Assembly (NCBI RefSeq): GCF_000972845.2 | Contig: NC_040016.1 | Location: 22,116,807 to 22,180,806, forward strand | Reading direction: 5' to 3' | Length of the DNA stretch: 64,000 nucleotides | DNA from: Larimichthys crocea | Taxonomy: Eukaryota > Chordata > Actinopteri > Sciaenidae | In this document: in pieces, positions 25,081-37,356 of the stretch | Numbering within the stretch: position 1 is the stretch's first letter | Layout: every line of letters starts with the position of its first letter | The notes under the pieces: generated by a model | The model's database searches: none | What the model saw: the letters and a program-made list of their open reading frames with translations, nothing else | What the model was told of the DNA's origin: nothing | Position numbers and translations under genes: made by a program

Positions 25081-25146
25081 GTGTTACGTGTCTGTAGTGT
25101 GTTACGTGTCTGTAGTGTGTTACGTGTCTGTAGTGTGTTACGTGTA
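25081..25146. repeat. 18-bp tandem repeat, about 3.7 units
   Basis: Unit GTGTGTTACGTGTCTGTA, nearly identical copies; the last unit is truncated at GTGTAT. Confidence 0.93.
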
Positions 25147-28100
25147 TACTTTTAGCTCAAGGCCTCAGTTTGTGCTTGTTGCAGAATAAACAGCGACATG
25201 TCAGACCGCTTCATATTTAACTCAACAATGAGAAAGTTGTTACTAAGATCATGTTGAAATCAGCTTCAGCCACAGAACAGTTGCAGATTTTACAATAAAT
25301 AAAACGAGTGAGACACCCACATAAATATGTGTTAAGTATTTCTCATGAAACCGAGTCATGCTTCGACGTCCAAGGAAAGAAATGCAGCTCGCCAGACACA
25401 TGAAGGATGAGCATCAGAGCAGGAGATACCAACATGACCGAGCTGCTCCTTTAAAAGTCCAATAACTGTGACGTGGTTCATGAACCAGGTGGAAAAGATG
25501 AAGGATGAGCGAGCGATAAGGTTTATCAGGAAAGAAGTCACACACAGTCTGTGTCTGTAGAATCTATAAGTTTTATACATGAATCATCATTAAAGGGAAA
25601 TGACAGAGAACTTTGAACACGAGCTGAAAAGTCAAATATCTCAAACTGCAGATGAGTGTGGAACTTTTTAAATGTACTTAGTTACTTTCCAGCCAGCAAA
25701 TGAACGATCACAAACATTTTTCATTGTGTCTCTGAAATAATACAAAGAGCTTTAAGTGTTGTCACCATGACGACCGTCTGTGTTGTTTCACACACACACA
25801 CTCAAACACTTTGTCCTCGTTCATGAGGTGAAGTGTGCGACAGTTTCCTTATCAGATTCTGCAGGGGGTTCAAAATGAATCTGAACTTTTTAAATTTCCT
25901 CTGAGTCTCTGTGGACGAGCTGCAGCTGCTGATCCGGCTCATTTAGTGAAAGTTCGTTAGAGACGAGCCAGCAGACGTTTGTCTCTGCTCTGTTTTCATT
26001 GTGCTGATAGATTAGCTGCAGTGAATCCGTCGCACATACAGGACGTGTGTGGAAAATGATGTAATCTGCAGAGGAGCTGGATTTATTGGAAAGATTACGA
26101 GCTCGTTAAATCACCTTTTTGGACACTTTGACTTAAACACAGTCTCAGTTTTAAATCAGATTTTTGGGGAATGTTACTGTGAGTTTCCAGTTTTTGACAC
26201 CAGAGTTTTAGTTTTTAATAAGTTGGTGACATGAAGACGAGGTGTGGACGGAGAAGACGTTTGTTCTGTTGGACACGAGCTGTCCACACGCCGTCTGCTG
26301 CCAGACCACGAGGCTGTTTGCTCTCATCTGTGATGATGAAGCAGGATGACGTCGCTCACTTAAAGCCACTTCATGAATATGAACAAGAAGCTTCACAGTG
26401 GAACTAAAAACTAACTGATAACAGACCAGGGATCAGTTTATCCTGTTTAATATTCATATTGTCCATCAGTCAGTGTTTGACCTTTACGTCCTCACTTTGT
26501 TCTCATTGGAAAAGTCTCAAATAAATTCAGTTTGACGTTCAGAACTTAAAATGTCTGAAATCAGATTTATTGGATTTTAAACTTGTTGTTGTTTAAGTTG
26601 CATAAAGTTCAGTCTCACTTATAAATGTGAAAGATATTATATATAAATAAATATTCAAATGTTTCATTCATAGTATCGTTGTAGACTTTACACTTCTGAA
26701 ACTAAATCTACAAACAAAGTGACAAAATAATGCAGAAAGTTAAAAGTACAAAAATCTTTTGGAAGCTGTTTCCAGGAAAAAGTTTGAAAATGTTTCTGAT
26801 TAAAATCTGTGAAAGACACAAAACTTAATCATTGTTTATCGTTTCAATTAAAGGTCCTTCATCATCGTCCTGAGCTTTCAGCCACTTCTTCTTCAGCTCC
26901 CAGCTCTGGAGCTCGTCAGTAGTTTAAGACTGAAAATGTTTTTTTAAATCTCCAAACTGAGACGTGAATCAATAAAACGTGCTGATCTGAGGATGATTTA
27001 TCGTTGATGGTTCTGTCTGTCCTTGCTCACAGTGATTTCCATGTAAGCCGGGTCGACGCTGTCGGACATTTCCAGGGAAACAGTGACGGCAGCGATAGTT
27101 CAGTTTATGGAAACTTTTTCTTTGTGATGAGTTTTCATGATATTCCAGTGACACTGACGACATCTCCCACTGAATGCACAGTCAGCATCTGTCTGAGCCG
27201 CGGCTGCTGCTGCCGACACCGACCGCCAAATTAAAGCTGATCAAACCCAAGAAAAATGTTTTTGTTTTCCAAATGAGGCTCGCGGCGTTTCAGAGCAGCT
27301 GAGACGCTTCGAACCAAGAAAACTCAAACAAGTCAAACTTCTGTCAAATAAAAGTCTGAAGCTGAAGCTTTCCTTTCTTCTTAAACGGGTTCTGCAGATA
27401 AATCCTGATCAGTTCTTCGGTGACCTCTGCTGCTGTGACACTGTGTTGATCACAGTCTGATGAATTAAAGTGCATCATTAAGTAATTCTGATGGAAATGA
27501 GCCGTGTGCATGACGTGACGCTTGTGGTATTTTGAGGAGAACCATGGCTGAGTCAGCGGTTTATCGTCCGTTCAGAAGAGCTTTGGAGTGTCTCACTTTC
27601 TTGATTCATGCTTGTTTGGGTTGCCGGTTCTGATCCAGTTCTAGGGTTCAGTGTGCAGAAGACGACATGGCTCTCTGTCTTAAATCATCGGACACAAACC
27701 AAAGGAAACTTCTGGGTGTCTTTATTCTGCAGATGTAGAAGCTGCTTCGTGAAATAAATCGAGTTTCATAATGAACTGCTGAGATATTTCAGAATGAACG
27801 TGGAGATCTTTGGCTGATGGAGGAGATTCACCCCTCGTGGTGGATGAAGCAGATCCTACAGACGTTTATGAACACTGCTGTCGTCTTTCTTCATGAACTG
27901 AAGCCACGCTTTGGTTTCTTCCTCTCCTTCTTGTTTATAATATAAAGCCAGATAACAGAAACAGATCTGACCTCAGAGGTCACATTTCTAAACTGTCTCC
28001 ACAGGACAGCGATGGAACTTTAACTCAGTCACATGAAAACAACAAAACGTGACTTTCCATTTTCAGGTTCTGGTGTCATGAAGTTCTCAGCCTCACAGGA

Positions 28101-30739
28101 CGCTCTCTGCTTTTCTGTAATGATACAGGAACAAACCCTCCCTCACTAATTTGTGAGTGTAAACTCTAAATCACAGGGTCAGACAGTAACGATGCAAGTG
28201 GAACGTAACATTAACGTGGAGACACGAGTCGGCACAGACACTTTCCAGGGAAAGTAACGTCCACTCTGCAGCTGATCTGACGGATTCATCGCACCGTCGA
28301 CCTGCATGAAGTCCTGGAAAACCTGGAAATCCAAACCAGGTGTGAAGCTTTTGCTCTAATTCTTCAAGAACGCTGCAGAGAGCTAAAAAACAAACAGAAG
28401 GAGATGAAGATACGAGAAGATGAAGACTTCGTCTGTCCCATCATGACACATCCTCAGATCATTTCTATAGAAATATGGACTCCACGTGATGAATCAAGCA
28501 GAGCGTCCACGTCTAACGTGACAGATAAATAAATAAGGAAACGAAACGTGGAACACAAACCCTGCAGCAGCGAGCTGTGCAGTGTTTGTTTCTCCCATGT
28601 TAAATTAATTCCATTAAAGCGTCTAATAAACTGTCTAATAAACCTCAGAGTTTTATTGGATCTGCTATAAAGGACAGCTCTGGGTGTTTTCAACAGAGAG
28701 TGACGCATACTGGATTTTAAAGCCGATACCGATATGTCATGTGATCGGGATTCTTCTGGACATGAACAACCAGAGAACTGAACCTTCATCCTCTGTACGG
28801 TGGCCGGGTTAGGACACATTCAGCTGCACTGTCAGACCTTTGTGGGTTACAGAAAGAAGCTGTGAACACATAAATAATTAAATAAATAATTATCAGACAG
28901 CTGCTTTACTTCCACACAGGTAGGTCCAGAATTCACTCGGTAATAAACTATAATAATGTATCTTAATTAATTACTGAGAGCGTTTATACCGAAAACAGCT
29001 GCTGCTGGAAAAAATGTGTCGTAAAACCGAAACAATCAGCTGAAAGAGGCTAAAACGCTGCATGGAAATAATGAATTAGTGCAGCTTTCATTTTAATTAT
29101 TTGATAATCAGCATCAGGCATGAGTCATCATTTTTCAAATAAACAAAATCAAGAGTCTTTAAAAAAACATTTTCTGTTTGTGTTTAGGTCGATCTATGGA
29201 GGTACATGAACATGTGGAATGAATTTACTGATACTAATTAAATACTAATTAATATTTAAAATATGAAAATACTGGCTGTACAGTATCAGTGTCCTGATAC
29301 AGAACATTCCTGCTCATTTGTCTGTTTCTGACTGATCCAGTGAATCAAAGTCCTGCAGTCATAAATCATCCTGTTCATCGATTACCTGCCATAATAAAAG
29401 CAGAAATATTAAAGTGACACCTTCCTCAGTATAAACAGTAAATCTCAGATCAGATCAGATGATTTTTATAATAAACAAATCATGTTTAATTAGATTAAAT
29501 GTGTGTGTGGGTTTGATTCAGGCCTCAGTGTGTGAAGCCACAGATTCAGTCTTCAAATGGGCCGAGACAAACTCAGTGAGCTTCAGTCTGTCCGACTCTT
29601 TATCGTGTTTGTCAGCGCTGAATGTCTGACAGCATCGATCCGGCCGAGACAGAGTACTCCTCTAATAAATCCTGTAGTTGTGGACTGCAGTGATGCTGGT
29701 TTTCTGGACCGCGGTGGCTGGTGGGACACCTCAGACTGCTGCCAGACTTTCCATGAGGTCACCTCTGGCCAGCCAACCTCTCCGAGTTTATAGTTCTGCT
29801 AAGAGCCTCAGAAACCGAGATGGAGGATGAGTTTTTATTGCACTTAACAGCGACATATAAACAGTGGCCTGCTCTGCGCTGAAAGCTCCTCTCAACATGA
29901 ACATCCCAACACAGCGAGGTGTCATCAAACCAACCTGGACTGAACCCTGGCTCCGTCTGTGCAGCTGCAGACAGGACGGAGCTCTGCAGTGTTTGTTTGA
30001 GCGGCTCCATCAGTCAGAGAAGCTGCCTGTTGACAAATGAGGCGTCACTCCGAACTTTGATTATTTTCACCAAATGTGAGAAGGAGGCACGCGAGCTCAG
30101 ACCTTCAGATACCAAACTCAGACTCCCACATGTCGAGCAACGTGAGAAAGTTTCCTCTGACTTCGTTAAGCAGGAAAACAATCAGATGATTAATTGATGA
30201 TTGTTAATAAAGATAATCGTTGACAGTTGCATCAGTCTTGTCCACACTTGTGGACGTCTTTAATCCAGAGCTCTGATAGGATGATTTCTTCAACAGCTGG
30301 GGGAAACTTTCATTGTTCTGACGTCCCGTTATTCCCAAACCTCAATAATCTGAAAAATTGGAAATGTTTCCAGAACAAATGGACACTACTCTGAATTCTC
30401 CCTGGAGTTTTTTGTGTAGCTGAACATGCCGGAAAAGAAGTCATGTGACCTTGGTCGTCATAATGATGTCGGCGTGTTGTGTTTTCCGTCTTTCATCGCC
30501 CTCTCCCGGTTTCCTCTCGGGTCACGGTTCTCCTGCATTTCTCTGGACTTCCAAACCTTTTTTTCCTTTTCTGTTCTGTTTCTGTTTCTGGCTCCGTGCA
30601 TCGTGGATCAGCCTGGTGTCCGGGTGGAAAGAGTAGACCAGAGACAACAGTACAGCATTCTTCAACTCTTGATGTCGCCAGCAGATATCTGCAGAACCGT
30701 TAACGGATATCTGACTTTCTCTGCAGTCCAATTATCAAC

Positions 30740-30925
30740 TTGATGGGCGATATTTACCTTTGGTACTCGTTTTGCACGTCTGTACACTTGACTGTTTGTT
30801 TGTTCATTGCACAGGTTGAAAGATCCTCCTGTGTGTTTGTCCTTTTTATTCGACTTCTTTAGTTACACTCTGCGAGTGAATTTCCCCGTTGTGGGATAAA
30901 TAAAGTATAATCTAATCTAATGATC
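30740..30925 (+). repeat. L2-type LINE 3' end
   Basis: GTGAATTTCCCCGTTGTGGG followed by ATAAATAAAGTATAATCTAATCTAAT: the conserved 3' terminal motif and short tandem tail of fish L2-like LINEs. Upstream sequence to about 30740 resembles the usual T-rich 3' UTR. No ORF remains. Confidence 0.6.
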
Positions 30926-33040
30926 TGATGATATAAATCGGTTAAACACGTTAAACAAAGTCTCAGCACTGACTGTTGCAACCAAAGATGGCTCAAACCT
31001 GATTGGTAAATACTACTTGGACTACGAAAACCCAGGCTGACATGGGTAGAACGTGCAAACACAAAGAATCAACCATTCAGTTCAAACCAGGAACCGTTTT
31101 ACTGCAATACATAATCTCTCCTGAGAATTAGAATTAATGTAAAAGTATAAAAATGCCGTTGTTGTGTACTCATTTTATTTTCAAGTCTCTGAAACTTGAG
31201 ATTTTGGAAAGTTCTGAGTTCTCATGGTTGGCACGTACGATATTGGGCCTTGGGAACAATGGCAGGCTCCACGTTTGTACGGATAATAGGCTGAATTTAG
31301 TTTCACTTCGTTATTATAAAATATGGAGCCAGGTTCATTTTGTTCTCCTCTTCCATCCAACTATCAGAAGACAAAACCTGAGATTGTTTGCTGCTGGACG
31401 CCGGTCCAACATGTTCTGTTGGATTCGAATAATCAGTCATTGAACATAAATTTTGCCGTATAATTACTGTAAAAGAATCTGGAAGAATGCGACGCTGTCC
31501 CACAACAAACTGAAGCAAAGCTTTGAGTCCCTGCTGATGGTTGGAAACAGCTTTTCAACATGTTTGTTCTCTTTAGTAAAGCCTAAAGGAAATCTGTCAA
31601 ACAAAGAAGCAACGACCTCTTTGCAACCGGAAACAACAGGGTTTATGGGAAATGTGGTGTTAATTTGTGGAGTCATGAACGTGAAGAACACTTCTGGTGG
31701 CTACCAGTTGATTCATATCGATCATATACAAAGAACAAGGAGGATATGAAAGTGTCCTTGATGTCTTCCATGCTGCCGGTGTCCTTTCCTTTGGTCCTTC
31801 AGTGTCTTCAATCAGATTTCCACTCAGTAGGATGTGCGTGCAGTTTACAGTTTATTCCTAATGACCTTCAGTCTGCAGCAGCCCGAGAAGAAAAAACATT
31901 TCATCACGCTCAGATATGTTTTGAATTTTGCCACCATCAAAGATCGCATCTCAGTCTGTTGCAAGGTCCAGGGAGGAACTTCAAAGCTCCTGATAAGCTC
32001 GACCCTCGAAGGGAGCAAGGCTGTTCCACCCTCGTCATCCCGTTCCAATTATACCGCAGGAGGTTTCTGATTAAAAACATCAGATAGGACATATTCTGCG
32101 GCGCTTGTTTTTCTTTTCTTTTCTTTTTTTGTGGATGCTTCAGCACGCTGTGGCCGCTGCTGTTTTCTGACTCAACAAAGGGGAAACTATGTAAAAGCTC
32201 TTGTTTAGTCTTGAATCAACAAACCTTCCTGTCGTCTATCATCGTCCAGAAAACCATCGAGCAACACAATCTGAAATTCCCGTCATTAAAATAGTTCCAG
32301 ATAAATTTTCTTTCAACTAATCATTGTAAGTCTGAGTCAAAGAACCTCTAAAAGACCAAGTTTGACATTTAATCTCAAGTACATACCATCCTCCTAAAGT
32401 TAAGAAATCAGTACAAGTGTAGAAGTGCTGAAACACTCCTGCAGATTCAAAGACCAGACGTGACGTTCTGCAGGTATCTGATCTGTCTTTAGGGGATCAT
32501 TGCCTTGAAACTGGTAGCTACAGATGAGTCACACTCGAGTAGAGATGAACTCATCTGAGCAGCCGAACGCCGATGATGAGGTGTTTCCATGGTGGAGATG
32601 TGATGTTTACAGCTTATAGATGATTAGTGCGTCTCACTCCCGCTCGGCTATTAAGCTTTATGTTTGTGGCAGTGATTCAGGGGGAAAATATCTGAAGAGA
32701 AAATAGCAGCGAGCGAGCGAGGCCAGAGGAGTTAGCTAATCCTCAGCAGCCCCTGAGTTCATGGTCATAAAAACAAAGCGAGTCTTCGAAGAGGCCGAGG
32801 AGAACAGCTCCTCAAGACACTCTCCCCAATTTCCTGACTGCCCTATTTATGCGCTTCCAAGTTTCCACTTCATAATGAAGATCGTTCACTCAGAGATAAC
32901 AGTGCAAATGTGCCAATGAGCCGGTGGCATAAACTTTTAGTTAATCATTAACCATCTGTTTGTCTGTGCCTGTTAAAGCTTCATTCCATCACTGATTCAG
33001 AAGTAGAGCAGCTCGAGGGCTACTCAAGTGATTTTTACCT
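30926..33040. other. Intergenic, no gene recognised
   Basis: Several overlapping 70-140 codon open frames at 31150-32090 lack motifs and splice context. The part at 32640-32960 is low in repeats and could be a regulatory element of the neighbouring gene, but this is not demonstrable here. Confidence 0.5.
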
Positions 33041-33620
33041 TGTTCTCCCCCCAAATGACTCTTATTCAGTCTAAGTGCCTCTAGTCAGTCCAAATGTGCC
33101 TGTAGTGAATCAAAGTGCCAATCTAACCCCGTCTGCCAAGTGTTGCACCAAAGTTCAGCTCTCGTTAGTCGATATATCCCCTTAATCAGGACCAGGTTCC
33201 CTCTGATGAGCCTGTACCTTTAGTCCAAGTGTCTATCAAGCACTTAAGTAGTTGAGCTTAGCGACTAGATCAGCCCAACTACAGTACCACCCTAGTCTGG
33301 CAGCTGGGGCAGTTGAGCTGACTAGAGGTTGACTTCTATGGACTAACTATCTAGTCCATTTGCAGATTGACTCCTCTCTGATTGACCCAAGTGCCTTCGA
33401 GTTCCTCTAGTTTTCTAATAGTTGATCCAAGAACCCCCCAAGTGCCAGTCCAATCAGTCCAAATGCCCCTCTATTCCACCTGGGTGACGCTTTAGTTGAT
33501 TGTGTACCCCTTTAATTAGTTCTTCCCAATGTGGTCCCAGTTCTGCTATATTAGAAAAACCAGAAGGGCACTTGGGATACCCAGAGGGTACGGGTCAGTT
33601 CAAGTGTACCCCACACCGAC
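33041..33620. repeat. Degenerate tandem-like repeat downstream of col12a1
   Basis: The words (T/C)CAAGTGCC, TCTAGT and CAGTCCAA recur irregularly, for example near 33076, 33095, 33113, 33134, 33223, 33387, 33435 and 33600. Copies are diverged and spaced 15-60 bp or more. It has no ORF of note and starts about 70 bp beyond the inferred poly(A) site of col12a1. Confidence 0.6.
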
Positions 33621-33679
33621 TTAAACTGTATTTAGAGGTCCCCCTCCATTATTTTTACCCCCATACAGACCAAAAAAAA

Positions 33680-33717
33680 AACCCCACACACAGGTGTAAA
33701 TTTTCAGTAGTTTTATT
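33680..33717 (-). terminator. Probable distal poly(A) signal and downstream element of col12a1
   Basis: On the minus strand AATAAA lies at 33712-33717. About 25-45 nt later come a GT-rich stretch (CCTGTGTGTGGGG) and then a run of ten T. Hexamer, GT-rich and T-rich elements in this order and spacing are the standard cleavage/polyadenylation arrangement. Confidence 0.65.
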
Positions 33718-36700
33718 GAAAAATGCCTCTTCTGTTTTCAGAAATAAATAAGAAAATAAGGCTGTGGAATTCACAATCTGCAGTTCAAACATGAAGCAGC
33801 AATACCATTTCCATAGTCTTGCACGCAGGTTTTTTTTCGACCGCATTAGATACTGAGAAAAATGACAAGAATGACAACAACTATATTCTGATTAAAACAA
33901 AATGAAATGTAACAAAAACATTACTAAATATACACCACAGACATGCAATTCCACGTTTGTTAAAATTAGCTGTGACGGAATAAAAGGAAAACTGATAAAT
34001 ATCAAGTCTAGAGATACAAAATGAAAGCTGTGTTTAACTGCCATAATGAAACTGAACCTCCTTAGAAGACAACACTGCATGAAGGATTATACTGAACATA
34101 ATGAATGAACTGTGACAGATCTGATGTCCCGACACTGTGAACAAACATTTTCTTTCTTTGTTACAATGAGTGCACTGGTCAACACTGCTAGTTCAAACAA
34201 ACTTGATGCAAATATGTTACAAGCAAAAGACACAAGTGGCAAAAGAAATCTCACAGGTTTTTTTTTTTTTTTTTTTTTGGTCATGGACTTATTTTTTTTT
34301 GAATCAGTCGCCCTCGAACTCCCTCCCTCCCTCCGTCCGTCCACACCCTTCACCTGCCACAGAAATGAATATTCACATACGTTTTAAGGCATTTAAAGGT
34401 ATTTTCCAATAAAGTCGAGGTGTCAAACCCCGTTTTGTTTGTGTATAATGTGCATAAATCCAACAACAAACACAGGTTGAACAAAGAAAAAAAAGAAAAC
34501 GAGACTTGTCTTATGATGATGGCCTATTGGATGCCTTTCTTGATAGTGATCTCTTTCGACGCTGGTTTTGCAACTCATCATCCTCCTCTGGGACAGGGAC
34601 TACTCGGGTGTCGGGTTCTGGTGGGTACTGGCCTGCTCGGATAGATAGTGTTTGGGCCAATTGAGCACAGGTTGACAAACTGTTTTTGTCTTCAGCATGC
34701 ACAAAAATAACGGGTTAAAGTATTTGACTTTCTGTCTGACCGCTCGCTGAAGCACTGATTCAGATGTTAGTCACCAGCAGGGGCGTGTTCGCTGTTTGTC
34801 GGCTGTTTGAGGGAGCGTCTTGTGCGATACAGCAGTACAATTAATTTGCCGCTCAACAATAGCTTGGCTCATGCACTCAATTAGTGGACGTTTGTTAATT
34901 TATCTGCTCTTACATTTGACCCGCATGCTGTTGCACCAACTGATTGACGGAAATCTCAACTTATTGCAAAATGTAGTTTCTAGTTTTTCTGCTTTTTAAT
35001 GCTGCCGTCATGAAAGGATTGGAAATAAACCAACAATAAGTTTCCTCACAGAGCCTTGTTTTTCTTGTTGGAGTCTTTTAGCTTTTACTGCGTTCCAATC
35101 TTTTTCTGTCATCGTTTAAATTCAGTCGATCCGTTGACACTGACCAGATGAAGGCTCGAGTGTCAGTTTTGGACTCTGTCAATGGGATTTGTTGCGGTCG
35201 CTGGTTTTTGGTTACAGAAGATGTTTTGCAAAATTCGTGTTTACTTTTCTTGTTTAAGTTCATTATTTATGACCAAACTTTTGTGTCTTGGGGTTTCCAG
35301 AAGAAGAAACTGACTTCTGAAGCTCTGACGTGTCTTTGCTGACGATCATCAGTGTTATTAGGCAAACGTACGCCTACGTTCTATTAATTAAACCATCAAA
35401 TGCTCGTCTATACTTCCTACTTCTTACCTCTTTGTCTCGTCTTTCTTTCCTATCACTCTCTACAACGTGACCTTGATTGTGGCACTAACTCGTCAGATAT
35501 TGGTGCAACAGGCCGCATGTTATACAGTGCAGTACATACAGTATGAGCATATGATTCTGTAATATATCAGGATACTTTTTGAGTTATTGCTGCTACAAGA
35601 GAAATCTAAATACCAACTAATCAACTTTAGTCAGGTTTAGTGGGATGGGGGTCACCCAAGGCTCCCTCGAACACACCCCTGCTCAACACGTCAGTGCTCT
35701 TCCCGTTGTGTTAGACGCTCAGATGTTAGTCCATGTCAGTTTCTCTACAGGTCATTCATTTCCAAAATAAAAACCACAAAAACACTAAAATCTTCTGCCT
35801 CCAGCTGGAGAAACGTCTTCAGGATAGCATTGTTAGCATTCTCTAAACATTCAGGTAACAGGGAGAAGAGTAAAAAACAAAAACCAGGTGGCAAATCTAA
35901 ACCTCCGGGGTCACATGTGCAGGAGTGATTCAGTCTGAGGCCCTGAGCAGTTTCAAACAGCTACAAACACATGGGCAGGAAAATAAAATCATAAAAAAAA
36001 GAGGCGTTTTTGTTGGCATTCAGCAAGCAGCAGGTTGTTGTTTGCAAGGCACAAGCTTTAAAACTACAGATGTTAAAGACTAAATTTAGTGGACTTGGTT
36101 CAAACATCATTTACAAGGCACAAATTAGTTTATTTACATGTCACCTGGAGAGAAATGCTGTTAACAGAGTTGCTGCTGCTGTTGTTGCCGGTGATGCTGT
36201 GGTAGCCGTTGCTCTGTTACAAATCCACCTTTGTTAGTATTTGATTGGGTTGTTTGTTGTTGTTGTTGTTGGGCGCATGCTCCTCCTGAACAACGTTTCT
36301 TTGTTTGGTCTTTGGCTTCAAGATGCAAAACAGGCCACTACAACAGGTCGGTGCCATCACCGCTGCTGCTGGTGGGGTTTGTTCTACTGGCTGTGAGTCG
36401 ATGTTAGTACTGGTTTCCCTCTTTGTTGTTGTTTTTGTTAATGGGTTTCCTTTTGGCGGTTATCCTTTAAACAGCTCTAGAGCGTGTGAGCAAGTGTTTC
36501 AGTTACAGGACTTTGAGTTTTGTTTTTTTCAGGAAGTCAGTGAAAGCAGCACAGGCGGCATAGAAAGTCTACTATGGTGAACCTGGAACAGGCCAAAGAG
36601 GATGGAAGGTGTCAGTTAGCAGAGGACAGCGAATCAACAACTTCAGAGTTTCTCTACAGATTAGTCACCCTACAGTAAGTGTCTATGAGAACAGATCCAC

Positions 36701-37153
36701 GCATGCATTAATCCTCACGACAGAAAACACGCCAACATTTTGGGAAATCCTCGTTTTGCTGCCTGAAATCGGACGACACTGTGGACACGTGCAGGATGTG
36801 TCCATGGTTAACGTCTTTTTAACTAAGGACGAAATGAACGGATCGGTGACGCGACAGTTTACTGGACTTCCATCACACTGTCGGTTCCCAGGAATCCTTC
36901 TAAGTCCAGGACTGAAGTAACAGACCAGAACTTGAAAATAAATATGTTGAACCTACAGTAGCTTAGCACAAAGATTAGAGGCAGGTGGAGCTGCTTCCAG
37001 TCTTTATGCTAAGGTAGACTAAACATCCTGGACGTGTGAACTCGATCCATAGACAGAAAACAGAAATCTCTCAAAATGTTGTTGTGTTTCCCACCCTGAC
37101 CCCTTCCCGGCTGATTATTAACAACGATTATTTAAAACTCTTTACACAGCAGA
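33691..37153 (-). other. col12a1: col12a1 3' UTR (inferred extent)
   Basis: From the TAG at 37154-37156 down to the strong poly(A) site near 33.69 kb there is no splice-compatible coding exon, and the minus strand reads as ordinary AT-rich UTR. It contains an A-tract (T-run on the plus strand at about 34258-34279) and an AAC repeat (plus GTT about 36249-36272). A nearer AATAAA on the minus strand at 36129-36134 could give a shorter UTR of about 1 kb. The extent is inferred from the poly(A) signals only. Confidence 0.6.
36129..36134 (-). terminator. Candidate proximal poly(A) signal AATAAA
   Basis: The minus strand reads ATGTAAATAAACTAATTTG. The sequence after it is only mildly GT-rich (TTGTGCCTTGTAAATGATG), so it is weaker than the distal site but could produce a shorter transcript. 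Confidence 0.35.
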
Positions 37154-37356
37154 CTAACGATCCGCGTGCACGTCTCCATACGTACCTACGTATCCTTGCC
37201 CGTTGTAAGGAATACCGACACACTGAGAAGAGTCACAGTATCCAGGAGGTCCGGGAGGTCCACGGACTCCGGCGTATCCTGGACGTCCGGGGGGACCGCG
37301 AGCTCCGGCAGAGCCTGGAGGGCCTGTAGCTCCTGTCCTGCTTTCTCCTGGAGGAC
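37154..37356 (-). CDS. col12a1: col12a1 terminal coding exon: end of COL1 and NC1
   Basis: Acceptor tttccctccag; 203 nt to TAG at 37154-37156, phase 1 in. It completes COL1 ([20 protein letters not shown], then [15 protein letters not shown]). It continues into NC1: [17 protein letters not shown] followed by [11 protein letters not shown]. The Cys754/Cys759 pair and PYNGQGY are collagen XII-specific. The last 11 residues replace the PGSG of the mammalian short form. Confidence 0.93.

Larger units (their letters stand above)
21410..30739. other. Intergenic, no gene recognised
   Basis: Over 9 kb of AT-rich sequence with only short ORFs. Retroelement-like debris at 24.2-24.7 kb and the simple repeats around 24.9-25.15 kb are the only structures found. 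Confidence 0.55.

Noticed and set aside
25081..25146. Possible CRISPR-like direct repeats
   Set aside because: Units abut without spacers and the DNA is vertebrate; a plain tandem repeat.
31150..32090. Cluster of overlapping 70-140 codon open frames on both strands
   Set aside because: Opposite-strand and shifted frames are equally long, which points to locally low stop-codon density rather than coding.
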